Below are positions 35,699 to 45,900 of a stretch of 64,000 nt of DNA, in pieces. The stretch comes from Anaeromyxobacter soli (GTDB lineage: Bacteria > Myxococcota > Myxococcia > Myxococcales > Anaeromyxobacteraceae), in the NCBI RefSeq assembly GCF_022808855.1, contig NZ_JAKZLF010000012.1, positions 1 to 64,000 of the forward strand, read 5' to 3'. The stretch's first letter is position 1. Each line of letters opens with the position of its first letter. A model generated the notes under the pieces. It ran no database searches and was not told where the DNA came from. It was given only the letters and a program-made list of their open reading frames with translations. Both the position numbers and the translations under genes were made by a program.

Positions 35699-36295
35699 AT
35701 GTCGACCTTCGTCGGACACTCGCTCGCCGCCGCCGTCGTCGCCGCCTCTGCCGGCGATCGCCTCCGCGCGGAGCGTCCGCGCGCGGTCGTGGCGCTCGCG
35801 ATCGCCGCTGCGCTCCTCCCCGACCTCGACGTGCTCTTCCTGCTGTGCGGGCCGGGGGCGGCGTCGCACCGCGGCCTCTCGCACAGCCTGCTGTTCGCGA
35901 CGGCGTCGGCGGGCCTGCTGGCGCTCGCGGCGCGTCCGCTCGTGCGCGCTCCGCTGGGGCGGCTCTTCGCCGTGCTGCTCGTCGCAGCCCTGTCGCACCT
36001 GCTCCTCGACTTCCTCATGGGCGCCGGACCGCCCATCCGGCCGTTCGCGCCCTTCGACGAGCGCGGGTTCCTCGCGCCGGTCCGCCTCCTCCCGATCGCG
36101 TACTACGCGCGGTCGGCAGAGGGATACCGGTCGGCCGGGTTCCTGCTCCGGAACGGGCTCGCCGCCGCGCTCGAGCTCGCGATCCTCGCTCCCCCGCTCC
36201 TCCTGCTGAAGCCGGCGTGGGGTGCGAGGACGCGCGCGCTCGCCGCGACGCTCAGCGTCGCCGCGGTCCTGGCCACGCTCGCGCTCTACAACTGA
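35699..36295 (+). CDS. YdjM/DUF457-type metal-dependent membrane hydrolase
   Basis: The 198-residue polytopic protein has the conserved His/Asp set of the YdjM (DUF457) family: FVGHSLAAA, LLPDLDVLFL, SHRGLSHSLLF and LSHLLLDFLMG. The family consists of membrane proteins with a putative metal site; in E. coli YdjM is LexA-regulated. The ATG begins 2 bp after the previous stop, so it is part of the same transcription unit. Confidence 0.85.
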   Translation: MSTFVGHSLAAAVVAASAGDRLRAERPRAVVALAIAAALLPDLDVLFLLCGPGAASHRGLSHSLLFATASAGLLALAARPLVRAPLGRLFAVLLVAALSHLLLDFLMGAGPPIRPFAPFDERGFLAPVRLLPIAYYARSAEGYRSAGFLLRNGLAAALELAILAPPLLLLKPAWGARTRALAATLSVAAVLATLALYN

Positions 36296-36349
36296 CGGCG
36301 CTGCCCCGGAGCAGCAACGTTCAGCGGCTCCGCGGCGGCGCTTATGCCG

Positions 36350-37162
36350 TCACGACAGCTCGCTCACCGCCCCCTCCAGCGCCCCGGCGACCGTGGCTAG
36401 CGTCCGCTCCACCTGGGCCCGCGCCTCGGGCGTGAACGTCTCGTCGTCCTCCGCGAGCAGATCGAGCTGCTCGGAGACGTACGAGGCGAGGGCCGGCTGG
36501 GACGACTCGAGCGCGGCGGGCTCCTGCTCCAGCGTGCGCAGCGCGCCGAAGTCCACCGCGGCGAGGCGATCGCCGAAGGCCTGGTCGAACATCACCCAGG
36601 TCTCGAACGCCAGCTCCTGCGCGGCGCCCGCGCCGGACTCGGGCAGCGGCGCGGCCTCGAGCCAGGCGACGAGGTCGGGCTGCACGTTCATGAAGCGATC
36701 GCGCCGGCGCTGCACCTCGCGCGGCGCCTGGGCGGCGAGATGGCGCCAGACGGCCTCCACGAGCTCGGGCGCGAGCTCGGTGCCGCTCTGCGAGCCGCGG
36801 TCGGGCAGCTCCGGCAGGGGCTCCTGCGCGGCGACCACGTTCGCCGGCGGCGGTGACTCCTCCTCGGGGCCGCCGCCCGCGGCGACGCGCGCCCACAGGC
36901 CGAAGAGGTTCGCGTAGAGCCGGCGCGCCTCGTCGGGCGAGGCGAAGTGCGGCTCGCCGGAGAAGACACCCGGGATCACCGCGGAGCGCGGCTCGCCCGC
37001 CGCCTGCGCGCGCCGGAACGCCTCGGCGACCTCGGCGGCGTCGTGGCGCGAGCCCGCGCGGGCGAGCAGCGCGGTCAGCACCTCGGCGCCCTCGTACGCG
37101 GGCGGAATGCCCTGCGCGGCGTCGCGGTCGCGATCGCGGTCCTTCGGGGAACGGCGGCTCAT
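36350..37162 (-). CDS. Hypothetical soluble protein coupled to an SDR
   Basis: The 270-residue protein is Ala/Glu/Arg-rich and mostly helical, with no signal peptide or membrane segment. It opens with a charged stretch (KDRDRDRDAAQG) and contains GVFSGEPHFASPDEARRLYA and NLFGLWARV. I do not recognise the family. The ATG overlaps the SDR stop (ATGA), so the two are translated together, but that does not define its role. Confidence 0.65.
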   Translation of the reverse strand: MSRRSPKDRDRDRDAAQGIPPAYEGAEVLTALLARAGSRHDAAEVAEAFRRAQAAGEPRSAVIPGVFSGEPHFASPDEARRLYANLFGLWARVAAGGGPEEESPPPANVVAAQEPLPELPDRGSQSGTELAPELVEAVWRHLAAQAPREVQRRRDRFMNVQPDLVAWLEAAPLPESGAGAAQELAFETWVMFDQAFGDRLAAVDFGALRTLEQEPAALESSQPALASYVSEQLDLLAEDDETFTPEARAQVERTLATVAGALEGAVSELS

Positions 37163-37953
37163 TTCTCCTCCCGGTGCGCGAGCGCGGCGAGACGGCGGAC
37201 GACCGCGCGCGGCATGAAGCGGACGGCGGTCGAGGTGAGGCGGTAGACGGCGGTGGGGACGTGGACGACGGCGCGCCGCTCGATCTGCGCGAGCGCCTCG
37301 CGCGCCGCCTCGTCGGCGGTGAGCAGCCCCGGCACGCGCGCGAAGCGGCTCCCGACCCCGGCGACCTCACCGAACTCGGTCGAGACGGGCCCCGGGCAGT
37401 AGGCGCCGACGTACACGCCCGTGCCGCGAAGCTCCTCGGCGAGCCCCTCCGAGAACGACAGCACGAACGCCTTCGTCGCGCCGTAGACGCTCATGTAGGG
37501 CGTCGCCTGGAAGGCCGCGGCCGACGCGACGTTGAGGAGGACGCCGTCGCCTGCGGCGCGCAGGTCGGGCAGGAGCGCGTGCGAGAGGAGGACGAGCGTC
37601 TCGCAGTTCAGCCGGATCATCTCGCGCACCCGGGCCGGGTCGAGCCGCTCGAACTGGCCGTAGGCGCCGAAGCCGGCGTTGTTCACGAGCCAGGCGGCGC
37701 CGCCGTGCTCGCGCGCGGCCTCGGCGACCTTCTCGGGCGCACCCTCCCGGGCGAGATCGACCGTGAAGGGGATGATCTCGGCCTGGCCGAGCGCGCGCGC
37801 CTCGGCGGCGAGGGTCTGGAGCCGCTCGATGCGGCGAGCGATCGCGAGCACGGGGCGGCCGCGGCGGGAGATGTCGCGGGCCAGGGCGGCGCCGATGCCG
37901 GCAGATGCGCCGGTGACGACGGCCAGCGTGGGACGAGGGTCGGTCGGGGACAT
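37159..37953 (-). CDS. Short-chain dehydrogenase/reductase
   Basis: The 264-residue SDR has the NAD(P) motif VVTGASAGIGAALARD, the NNAG motif, and the catalytic Ser in LLNVASAAAF. YMSVYGATKAFV supplies the YxxxK pair and CPGPVSTEF the conserved PG segment. Arg after the first strand (IARRIERL) suggests NADP(H). The substrate is unknown. The ATG at 37953 is preferred to an earlier frame extension because the family N-terminus begins right there. It is coupled to the downstream hypothetical gene. Confidence 0.9.
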   Translation of the reverse strand: MSPTDPRPTLAVVTGASAGIGAALARDISRRGRPVLAIARRIERLQTLAAEARALGQAEIIPFTVDLAREGAPEKVAEAAREHGGAAWLVNNAGFGAYGQFERLDPARVREMIRLNCETLVLLSHALLPDLRAAGDGVLLNVASAAAFQATPYMSVYGATKAFVLSFSEGLAEELRGTGVYVGAYCPGPVSTEFGEVAGVGSRFARVPGLLTADEAAREALAQIERRAVVHVPTAVYRLTSTAVRFMPRAVVRRLAALAHREEK

Positions 37954-38064
37954 GCGCGCCGCAAGGATAATGGCGATCGGGCGCGGTGGCGCGTGGGGCG
38001 ACCGGCCGGGGCGTCGATTCGTCGCTCTCCGCCGGATTCGACTCGTCCCGGCCGCCAAAGGCGA

Positions 38065-38089
38065 GAGCCCCGCCTTACGGACGGGGCTC
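38065..38089 (-). terminator. Hairpin terminator after the Cys-rich exported protein
   Basis: GAGCCCCG (38065-38072) and CGGGGCTC (38082-38089) form an 8-bp stem, extended by CC/GG toward the loop. It lies 24 bp after the stop of the gene at 38113 on the minus strand. No long U-tract follows, so termination efficiency is uncertain. Confidence 0.65.
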
Positions 38090-38112
38090 CCCCAAAGACG
38101 GCGCCGTGGCGC

Positions 38113-38790
38113 CTACTGGCAGGCGTTCCCGCCCTGATTCTCGACCGGCTTGCAGGCGGGGCCGCGGATGCCGCTGTTCGAGCGGGAGATGCACACCGGG
38201 GTGCCGCTCGTCGTGTCCCAGAAGTTGGCGGGCACCCACTGCTCGCTGCTGGCGCCCTCGACAGGCTGCAGCGTCACGCCCACCACGCTGCACACGAGCT
38301 GGCCCTCGTAGGAGGACGAGGTGCAGGCGGAGTTGCCCGGCTTGTTCGTGGCGGTGAGCACGAGCGTGACGTTCTTCGGCGCACACGCCGCGGAGCCGCC
38401 GCTGCAGGTGTCGAACGAGCGGCCGCAGCCGTCGCAGTGGTGCGTCCGGACGTTGCCCGTCGTGCAGTTGCAGCCGGACAGGTCCGCGTTGACGTTCCAG
38501 AGCCAGCCGCCGACGGGCTTGCCCTGCGCGTTCCTCGCGACGGGCGTCACGTCGGCCGCGTTCTGGATCGAGAACGTCTGCGTGCTGCAGCCGTCCACGA
38601 CGACCGCGAGCTGCGCGTCGGCGAGCGGGTTCGGGACGAGGACCTGATCATAGAAGCCCTTCGAGAGCTGGACGGTCACCTGGAGCGAGCCTTCGGTGAG
38701 GTCCCCGGCGCTCGGGCTCAGGATGATGGCGGGGTCGGCGGCGAGAGAGAGGGAGGGGACGGCGAGGACGACGAGTGCGGCGAGGCGCAT
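38113..38790 (-). CDS. Exported cysteine-rich protein
   Basis: The 225-residue protein starts with a signal peptide (MRLAALVVLAVPSLSLA, cleavage before ADPA). The mature part has about a dozen Cys, including CNCTTGNVRTHHCDGCGRSF, and looks beta-rich. It is probably stabilised by disulfides in the envelope. I recognise no family. An upstream in-frame ATG would put the signal sequence internally, so the ATG at 38790 is chosen. It is a single gene with its own terminator. Confidence 0.75.
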   Translation of the reverse strand: MRLAALVVLAVPSLSLAADPAIILSPSAGDLTEGSLQVTVQLSKGFYDQVLVPNPLADAQLAVVVDGCSTQTFSIQNAADVTPVARNAQGKPVGGWLWNVNADLSGCNCTTGNVRTHHCDGCGRSFDTCSGGSAACAPKNVTLVLTATNKPGNSACTSSSYEGQLVCSVVGVTLQPVEGASSEQWVPANFWDTTSGTPVCISRSNSGIRGPACKPVENQGGNACQ

Positions 38791-38951
38791 GCGAGGGAGT
38801 GCTCCGAACTGCGGGGATGCTTGGCACTCTCCAATGGAGGCGGAGGTGGGCGATATCGCGTGGGTGTGTGACACTCTGCCGCACTACACGACGCCGCCTC
38901 ACCTTCCGCTGCCGCGTCTTTCGCGTTCGTCGCCAAGCTGCCCAGACACGA

Positions 38952-38986
38952 GCGCCCTCTCCCCGCTGCTCGCGGGAAGAGGGCGC
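38952..38986 (-). terminator. Hairpin downstream of the Met-rich metal-sensor-like gene
   Basis: GCGCCCTCT (38952-38960) pairs with AGAGGGCGC (38978-38986), and CCCGC (38962-38966) with GCGGG (38972-38976), around a 5-nt loop. It lies about 20 bp past the stop at 39006 on the minus strand. It lacks a U-tract. Confidence 0.6.
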
Positions 38987-39005
38987 GGAGACTCCGGACC
39001 GCAAG

Positions 39006-39743
39006 CTAGTTGTCGTCGTCTCCGTCCGGCCCGCTCATCGGACAGTTCGGGTTCGGGCAGTCACCGCCCATCATCCCCATCCCCATCCCGCCGCCCATCC
39101 CTCCGGCGCCCATGCCCATGCCGGGCATCCCCATGCCGCCACCGCGCATCATCATGCCGCGGCCGCCCATGCCCATCCCCATGCCAGGGCCGGGGCCGTG
39201 CCCGAATCGCCGCTGGAAGCGCTCGAGGAAGAGCACCGCGCGGGCGCGCTTGTCGGGGGTGAGGTCCTTCACGAGCGCCTGCGTCGCGTCGCGATCGATC
39301 GACTCGAGCTGGCCCCGGGTGGCGTAGAGCCGCTGGATGGCCTGATCGACCTCGGCGGCGGTGACCTTCTCGCCCGACGCCGCGCGGCGCAGGGTCTGGT
39401 TTGCCTCCATGAGCTGCTTGTGCGCGGCGAGGCGCTTCTCGTCGGACCTGGCGAGCTGGTCGGAGAGCTTCACCGCCTCGGCCGGCTCGAGGTCGAGCGC
39501 CTCGGCGAGCCCGAGGGTGCGCGCGACGCGCATGCGCCGCTCCATCCGCTCCGGATCGGGCTGGCCCATGCCCATGCCCCGCCCCTGCCCGCGCATCGGG
39601 CCGGCACCAGGGCCCGGGCCCGGCGGCTGCGCCTGCTGCGCGCCGCCCGGCTTCGGCGGCGGTTGCTGCTGCTTCTGCGGCTGCCCCGCCTGCGCGAAGG
39701 CGGCGAGCGGGAACACGAGTGCCGCGATGAGGAGCTTCCTCAT
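39006..39743 (-). CDS. Spy/CpxP-like periplasmic protein with Met/Gly-rich metal-binding tail
   Basis: The 245-residue protein has a signal peptide (MRKLLIAALVFPLAAFAQA) and a Pro/Gln linker. A helical central region (about 65-180) resembles LTxxQ/Spy-type chaperones or heavy-metal sensors (LTPDKRARAVLFLERFQRRF). The tail is made of repeated MGM/GGM units and ends DCPNPNCPMSG and GDDDN. Met, Cys and Asp clusters suggest copper or another soft metal. It is preceded on the same strand by an anti-sigma factor and an ECF sigma factor, which suggests that the three act in envelope or metal stress (inference). Confidence 0.75.
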   Translation of the reverse strand: MRKLLIAALVFPLAAFAQAGQPQKQQQPPPKPGGAQQAQPPGPGPGAGPMRGQGRGMGMGQPDPERMERRMRVARTLGLAEALDLEPAEAVKLSDQLARSDEKRLAAHKQLMEANQTLRRAASGEKVTAAEVDQAIQRLYATRGQLESIDRDATQALVKDLTPDKRARAVLFLERFQRRFGHGPGPGMGMGMGGRGMMMRGGGMGMPGMGMGAGGMGGGMGMGMMGGDCPNPNCPMSGPDGDDDN

Positions 39744-39792
39744 ACGTCTCTCCCTTCCTTGTCGAACGGGCCGCGGCCGGGGTGGCCGTGCC

Positions 39793-40418
39793 TCACTGCA
39801 CCGCGGCTTCCGCCGCGAACGTCGTCTCCTCGCCCTCGGCGAGGGACTGGAGGACCGAGCTGTCCTCCCAGAGCTCATCGGGATCCGGCTCCTGCCACGA
39901 CGCCGCCTGGACCTGGGCCGTCGCCTGCCCCGCCCCCGCGACGGACGCGGAGGCGAGCTCGGGGTGGTCGCGGTCGCCGGCGGCCCCGCCCAGCGCGAGC
40001 GCCGGGCCGCGCAGCTCGACCGCCGTGCCGGAGTGGCCGGCGACGTCGCTCACCCGCGGCAGCTCGCCGAGCTGCGGCCGCCGCTCCCCGGTCACGAACG
40101 GCAGGAGCGGCACGAGCGAGAGCGCCGCCACCGCGCCCATCGCGAACGCGATGCGCCGGAGGACGCCGCGCCGCCGCTCGCCCTGGCGCACGGCCTCGAC
40201 GGCGCGCTCCGGCAGGTCGGCGAGGACGCGCCGCTCGGCCGGGGTGGGCTCCGGCAGCCGCGCGAGCCGGAGCACCTCGGCGCTCGCCTCGACGTCGTCG
40301 CGGCAGGCCGGGCAGCTCGCGAGGTGCGCCTCGAGGCGGGCGCGCTCCTCGCCGCGCAGCGCGTTCGCCGCGTGGAGCGAGAGGAGCACGTCGTACTCGC
40401 TGCAGGCGGGCGCGGAGC

Positions 40419-40422
<4 letters not shown>
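39793..40422 (-). CDS. Zinc-finger anti-sigma factor (ZAS type)
   Basis: The 209-residue protein has the HxxxCxxC anti-sigma zinc motif in EAHLASCPACRDD (His33, Cys37, Cys40). One membrane segment follows at about 90-110 (IAFAMGAVAALSLVPLLPF), then a periplasmic-side region rich in Ala, Glu and Gly. This is the layout of membrane-bound anti-sigma factors that hold an ECF sigma factor until an envelope signal is sensed. The ATG overlaps the sigma factor stop (ATGA), so the pair is made in fixed ratio. Confidence 0.9.
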
Positions 40423-42475
<2,053 letters not shown>

Positions 42476-42503
42476 CGGGCGCCTGCCCTCCCCTGCTCCG
42501 TTC

Positions 42504-42547
42504 GTCCCGAGCGTAGCGAGGCCGCAGGCCGAGCGAGGTCGAGGGAC
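42504..42547. repeat. REP-like palindromic repeat downstream of serS
   Basis: GTCCC (42504-42508) and GGGAC (42543-42547) flank a core with CGAGCGTAGCGAG and a second CGAGCGAGG. It resembles the CCGAGCGTAGTCGAGGGAC-type interspersed palindromes of GC-rich bacteria. Similar shorter palindromes occur at 18309 and 19984. Confidence 0.5.
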
Positions 42548-42725
42548 CCCTCCTCCGAACCGCCCGCCGTTACGCGAAATCGAGGGACCCGAGCCCCTCC
42601 CCTCGCCTCCCACCCGCCGCCGTGCTTCTCCCCTTGATCCCCGCTCGCCGGTGCCGTATATGGGCCGTCCGCTCGCGCGCGCCGGAAGGCGCCCGCTGGC
42701 AAGGTTTCGGAACGAGGACGGATTC

Positions 42726-42815
42726 GGAGGAGTGGCCGAGCGGTTTAAGGCGGCGGTCTTGAAAACCGCAGAGGGTTCACGCCCTCCGAAGGTTCGAATC
42801 CTTCCTCCTCCGCCA
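42726..42815 (+). tRNA. tRNA-Ser(UGA)
   Basis: The 90-nt cloverleaf has a 7-bp acceptor stem (GGAGGAG with CTCCTCC), discriminator G, and encoded CCA. It has a long variable arm typical of tRNA-Ser and the anticodon loop CTTGAAA (anticodon TGA). It lies downstream of serS. Confidence 0.97.
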
Positions 42816-42836
42816 GGTGAAGGAGAACGAGGGTTC

Positions 42837-42928
42837 GGAAAGGTGGCCGAGAGGCCGAAGGCGCTGGTTTGCTAAACCAGTATACGGGGTGACCTGTATC
42901 GAGGGTTCGAATCCCTCCCTTTCCGCCA
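42837..42928 (+). tRNA. tRNA-Ser(GCU)
   Basis: The 92-nt cloverleaf has acceptor GGAAAGG with CCTTTCC, discriminator G and encoded CCA. It has a long variable arm and anticodon loop TTGCTAA (anticodon GCT). It is 21 bp after tRNA-Ser(UGA), probably on the same transcript. Confidence 0.97.
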
Positions 42929-42988
42929 GTCAGTCGTGCGGCAACCCGGCCCAGCGCATCGCGGCCGGCACAGTCGAATAGGCTTCAT

Positions 42989-43065
42989 GGGCCCTTAGCT
43001 CAGTTGGATAGAGCGTCGGACTACGAATCCGAAGGCCAGAGGTTCAAATCCTCTAGGGCCCGCCA
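42989..43065 (+). tRNA. tRNA-Arg(ACG)
   Basis: The 77-nt cloverleaf has acceptor GGGCCCT with AGGGCCC, D-arm GCTC/GAGC, anticodon loop CTACGAA (anticodon ACG, read as ICG after modification) and encoded CCA. Its 3' end is the last clearly host-like sequence before the island, so it is the likely attachment site of the integrase at 45901. Confidence 0.97.
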
Positions 43066-43071
43066 AAACGT

Positions 43072-43103
43072 AAGGCCTCACGGTGACTTGACCGTGAGGC
43101 CTT
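43072..43103 (+). terminator. Strong intrinsic terminator after tRNA-Arg
   Basis: AAGGCCTCACGGT (43072-43084) and ACCGTGAGGCCTT (43091-43103) form a perfect 13-bp stem with a 6-nt loop, followed by TTCGCTTT. It ends the tRNA transcript. Confidence 0.85.
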
Positions 43104-43359
43104 TCGCTTTACCCGAACGGGTCACGTCGATTTTGACGGAATCTTGCCGCAACTTGGGCCGTGTCCTGGCGAGTTCTGTGGAGTCGCCTCGGCGCGGCCG
43201 TGACGCTCAGATGTCGAGCGGATCGCTCACGGAGAGGTCCGTTCCCGATCGGCCGATCGGAGGGGAGACCGCTCACGCGTGGGGTAGAGGCATGTTTACT
43301 CGCACGCGCTGTCGGACTAGACGATCGCCGTCTCCCGACATCCTCGAGAGGGCCTGCCC

Positions 43360-45864
43360 GTGGTGGACTTCAACAAGCTCGTAAAGAAGAAGCCGTTGCC
43401 GCAGTCGATCGATCCGCTCGAGATCTTCGGTGAGCTCGATCGGAAGGCGTCGCACGTCTCGCTACGGCTTCCCCAGCAGGAAGTCCTTCGAGCACTGCAC
43501 GCGACTCGGAAGCAACACGATCACGTGCTGAAGATGCCGACGGGGACCGGGAAGTCGGCGGTCGGCCTGCTCTACTTGGTGTCGTACATGAGGGCGGTCT
43601 CCAAGCCCGTCGTGTACCTGTGCCCGACCGTCCAGCTCGTTCTTCAGGTGATCGCGGAGGCGTCGAAACTTGGGATCGAAGCGCACGCATACTCCGCGGG
43701 CGAGCGCCACCCGCACCCGCGGTGCCTCGCCGCGCAGGCCGTGATCGTCTGCACGTACGACAAGCTCTTCAACGCGTTGACGACGTTCGACCGTGAGGAG
43801 GTTGCGTTCACGCCTGCCGCGATCGCTCTCGACGACGTTCACTCCGGCGTCGAAGAGGTACGTGACGCGTTCACCGTTCGCGTGACGGATGGGAAGCCGT
43901 ACGACGCGCTTATGGCCGTCCTCGACGGCCCCGGTCGGGCTGTTTCTCCTGGTCTGTGGGACGACATCCGAGCGGGCCGACCGGAATCCGTGATGGAGAT
44001 CCCGTACTGGGGGTGGCGCAGCATCCTGGAGGACGTCCGCGGCGTCCTGCAGCAGCACTCAGAGGCGGCCGGAGTGAAGTTTCGCTGGCCCTTCCTCCGC
44101 GACGCACTTCGGTGGTGCCGCTGCGTCGTGAGCGATCGCGGCGTGGAGATCGCCCCTCTCGTGCCGCTCGTCGACGGAGTTCGTGCATTCACGGACGCAG
44201 AGCACCGGTTGTTCATGTCAGCCACGCTCGCGGATGACTCCGTTCTCGTCAGGGAGCTCGGTTGCGACGCGGCGGCAGCTCAGAAACCGGTGGTTCCCAC
44301 TTCCGACACCGGGCTCGGCGAGCGGATGGTGCTCGCGCCGTCTCTGCTCGGAACCCAGCTGGAGCGTGCCTGGATCACGAAGTGGGCTGCCAAGAGTGCC
44401 AAGAAGCACAACGTGGTGGTCCTTTGCTCGTCGGAGAAGCAGGCGCGCGACTGGGAAGCCGCCGGAGCTCGTGTCGCGCTTACGAACGACATCCTCGCTG
44501 TGGTCGACGAGCTCAAGGCGGGGACCCTGAAGTTCGCCGCGTTTGCACAACGATACGACGGCATCGACCTGCCCGACGACGCGTGCCGCGTGTTGATCCT
44601 CGATGGTGTACCGTTCGGTAGCGGGATCATCGACCAGCACGACAGTGGCAACCCGGCGCTCCCCGGCGGCGTTCGAAATCGCACCCTGAACAGGATCGAG
44701 CAGGGAATGGGGCGTGCGGTGAGATCGAATGCGGACTACGCCGTCTGCGTCCTCGCCGGGCCCGAGCTCGCGAGCTTCATCACGAGGCGAGACGTTCAGG
44801 ACCGAATGAGCCCCGACGTGAGAATCCAGCTGCAGCTCGCAAAGGAACTCGCGGAACTGGCAAGCGACGATCCGTCCAGCTCGCCAGAAGATGCGTTCCA
44901 GGACCTGGTCCGCAAAAGCCTGACTCGCGACGCTGGGTGGAAGACCTTCTACGATCAGCGCGTCCGGCAGGAGGTCGTTGCGCATGTTGGCGCAGGAACG
45001 GACGCATCGCTGATCCGGCTCGCAGAAGCGGAGCGCAAGGCGATCACCGCAGCGGTCGATGGCGATGCTCCCGGAGGTTTCACGACGCTCAACGACGCAC
45101 AGCGGTTCGCTGATCTGGACGAACGTGTACGCGCTGGGTACCTCCAGGTTCTCGCGAATTTGACCTTCGAGTCGGACCCCGGCGAGGCGGCAAAGCTCCA
45201 GAAGGCAGCGTTCGACAAGCACAAGGGGCTGCTTCGCCCTCCACCGGGTACGGTGATTCGACCCCTCGATCCCGGGCGTTGGGAGGTCGCCGCGGTCGTC
45301 ATCAAGACGTACGACACGTACGCGACTGGAAATGGTCTGCTCGCGGCGTTCCAGGCGCTCAAGCCGTCGCTCGCGTTCGGCGTGCCGGCCCATCGCTTCG
45401 AGGAGGCGTTCTGCCAGGCTCTGGGGCTCATCGGCGCGGATTCGACTCGCCCGGAGCACGACTTCGGGGAAGGACCGGACAACCTCGTCCTGTGGCCCTC
45501 GTTGAGCCTCGTAGTGGAGGCGAAGAACGAGGCAGCCTACAAGGTGATCCCGAAGAAGGACGCGGAGCAACTACTCCACAGCGCACAGTGGTTCAAGCGC
45601 GAGTACTCGATGCGCACCGGAACGCCCGTCTTCGTCGGCCCCTCCATCGAGCCCGACGAGGGGATCCATCCACCCGATGGGACGCGAGTGATCACGCCTA
45701 AGAAGCTCAGCGGCCTCACCGATGCACTCGAGGGGTTCCTGACGAAGCTGGCGGGTCGAACCGTCAAGGAATGGGACGTGAAGTCCGTGGACCGTCTCCT
45801 CATCGAGCACGGGCTCTCCTCGACCAATTTCGTCGAGCGACACACGGTTGCATGCAAGACGTAG
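43360..45864 (+). CDS. Superfamily 2 DinG/XPD-like helicase fused to a PD-(D/E)xK-like nuclease domain
   Basis: The 834-residue protein starts at a GTG after GAGAGG. Helicase motifs are Walker A LKMPTGTGKS (57-66), motif II LDDVHS (158-162, DDxH rather than DEAD), motif III SAT (287-289) and motif VI QGMGRAVRS (448-456), a set close to DinG/XPD-type helicases. No Fe-S Cys cluster is evident. After about residue 690, GPDNLVLWPSLSLVVEAKNE has the spacing D707...E720-x-K722 of PD-(D/E)xK nucleases. A single-gene helicase-nuclease with a mobile location suggests defence. It lies between tRNA-Arg and the integrase. I cannot assign it to a named system. Confidence 0.75.
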   Translation: MVDFNKLVKKKPLPQSIDPLEIFGELDRKASHVSLRLPQQEVLRALHATRKQHDHVLKMPTGTGKSAVGLLYLVSYMRAVSKPVVYLCPTVQLVLQVIAEASKLGIEAHAYSAGERHPHPRCLAAQAVIVCTYDKLFNALTTFDREEVAFTPAAIALDDVHSGVEEVRDAFTVRVTDGKPYDALMAVLDGPGRAVSPGLWDDIRAGRPESVMEIPYWGWRSILEDVRGVLQQHSEAAGVKFRWPFLRDALRWCRCVVSDRGVEIAPLVPLVDGVRAFTDAEHRLFMSATLADDSVLVRELGCDAAAAQKPVVPTSDTGLGERMVLAPSLLGTQLERAWITKWAAKSAKKHNVVVLCSSEKQARDWEAAGARVALTNDILAVVDELKAGTLKFAAFAQRYDGIDLPDDACRVLILDGVPFGSGIIDQHDSGNPALPGGVRNRTLNRIEQGMGRAVRSNADYAVCVLAGPELASFITRRDVQDRMSPDVRIQLQLAKELAELASDDPSSSPEDAFQDLVRKSLTRDAGWKTFYDQRVRQEVVAHVGAGTDASLIRLAEAERKAITAAVDGDAPGGFTTLNDAQRFADLDERVRAGYLQVLANLTFESDPGEAAKLQKAAFDKHKGLLRPPPGTVIRPLDPGRWEVAAVVIKTYDTYATGNGLLAAFQALKPSLAFGVPAHRFEEAFCQALGLIGADSTRPEHDFGEGPDNLVLWPSLSLVVEAKNEAAYKVIPKKDAEQLLHSAQWFKREYSMRTGTPVFVGPSIEPDEGIHPPDGTRVITPKKLSGLTDALEGFLTKLAGRTVKEWDVKSVDRLLIEHGLSSTNFVERHTVACKT

Positions 45865-45900
45865 CGGCGGCCTCGCTGCACGCTAACGACTCGCGGGTAT

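Noticed and set aside
44218-45570. Minus-strand 450-codon open frame inside the helicase gene
   Set aside because: It is antisense to conserved helicase motifs and has no ribosome site or domain.
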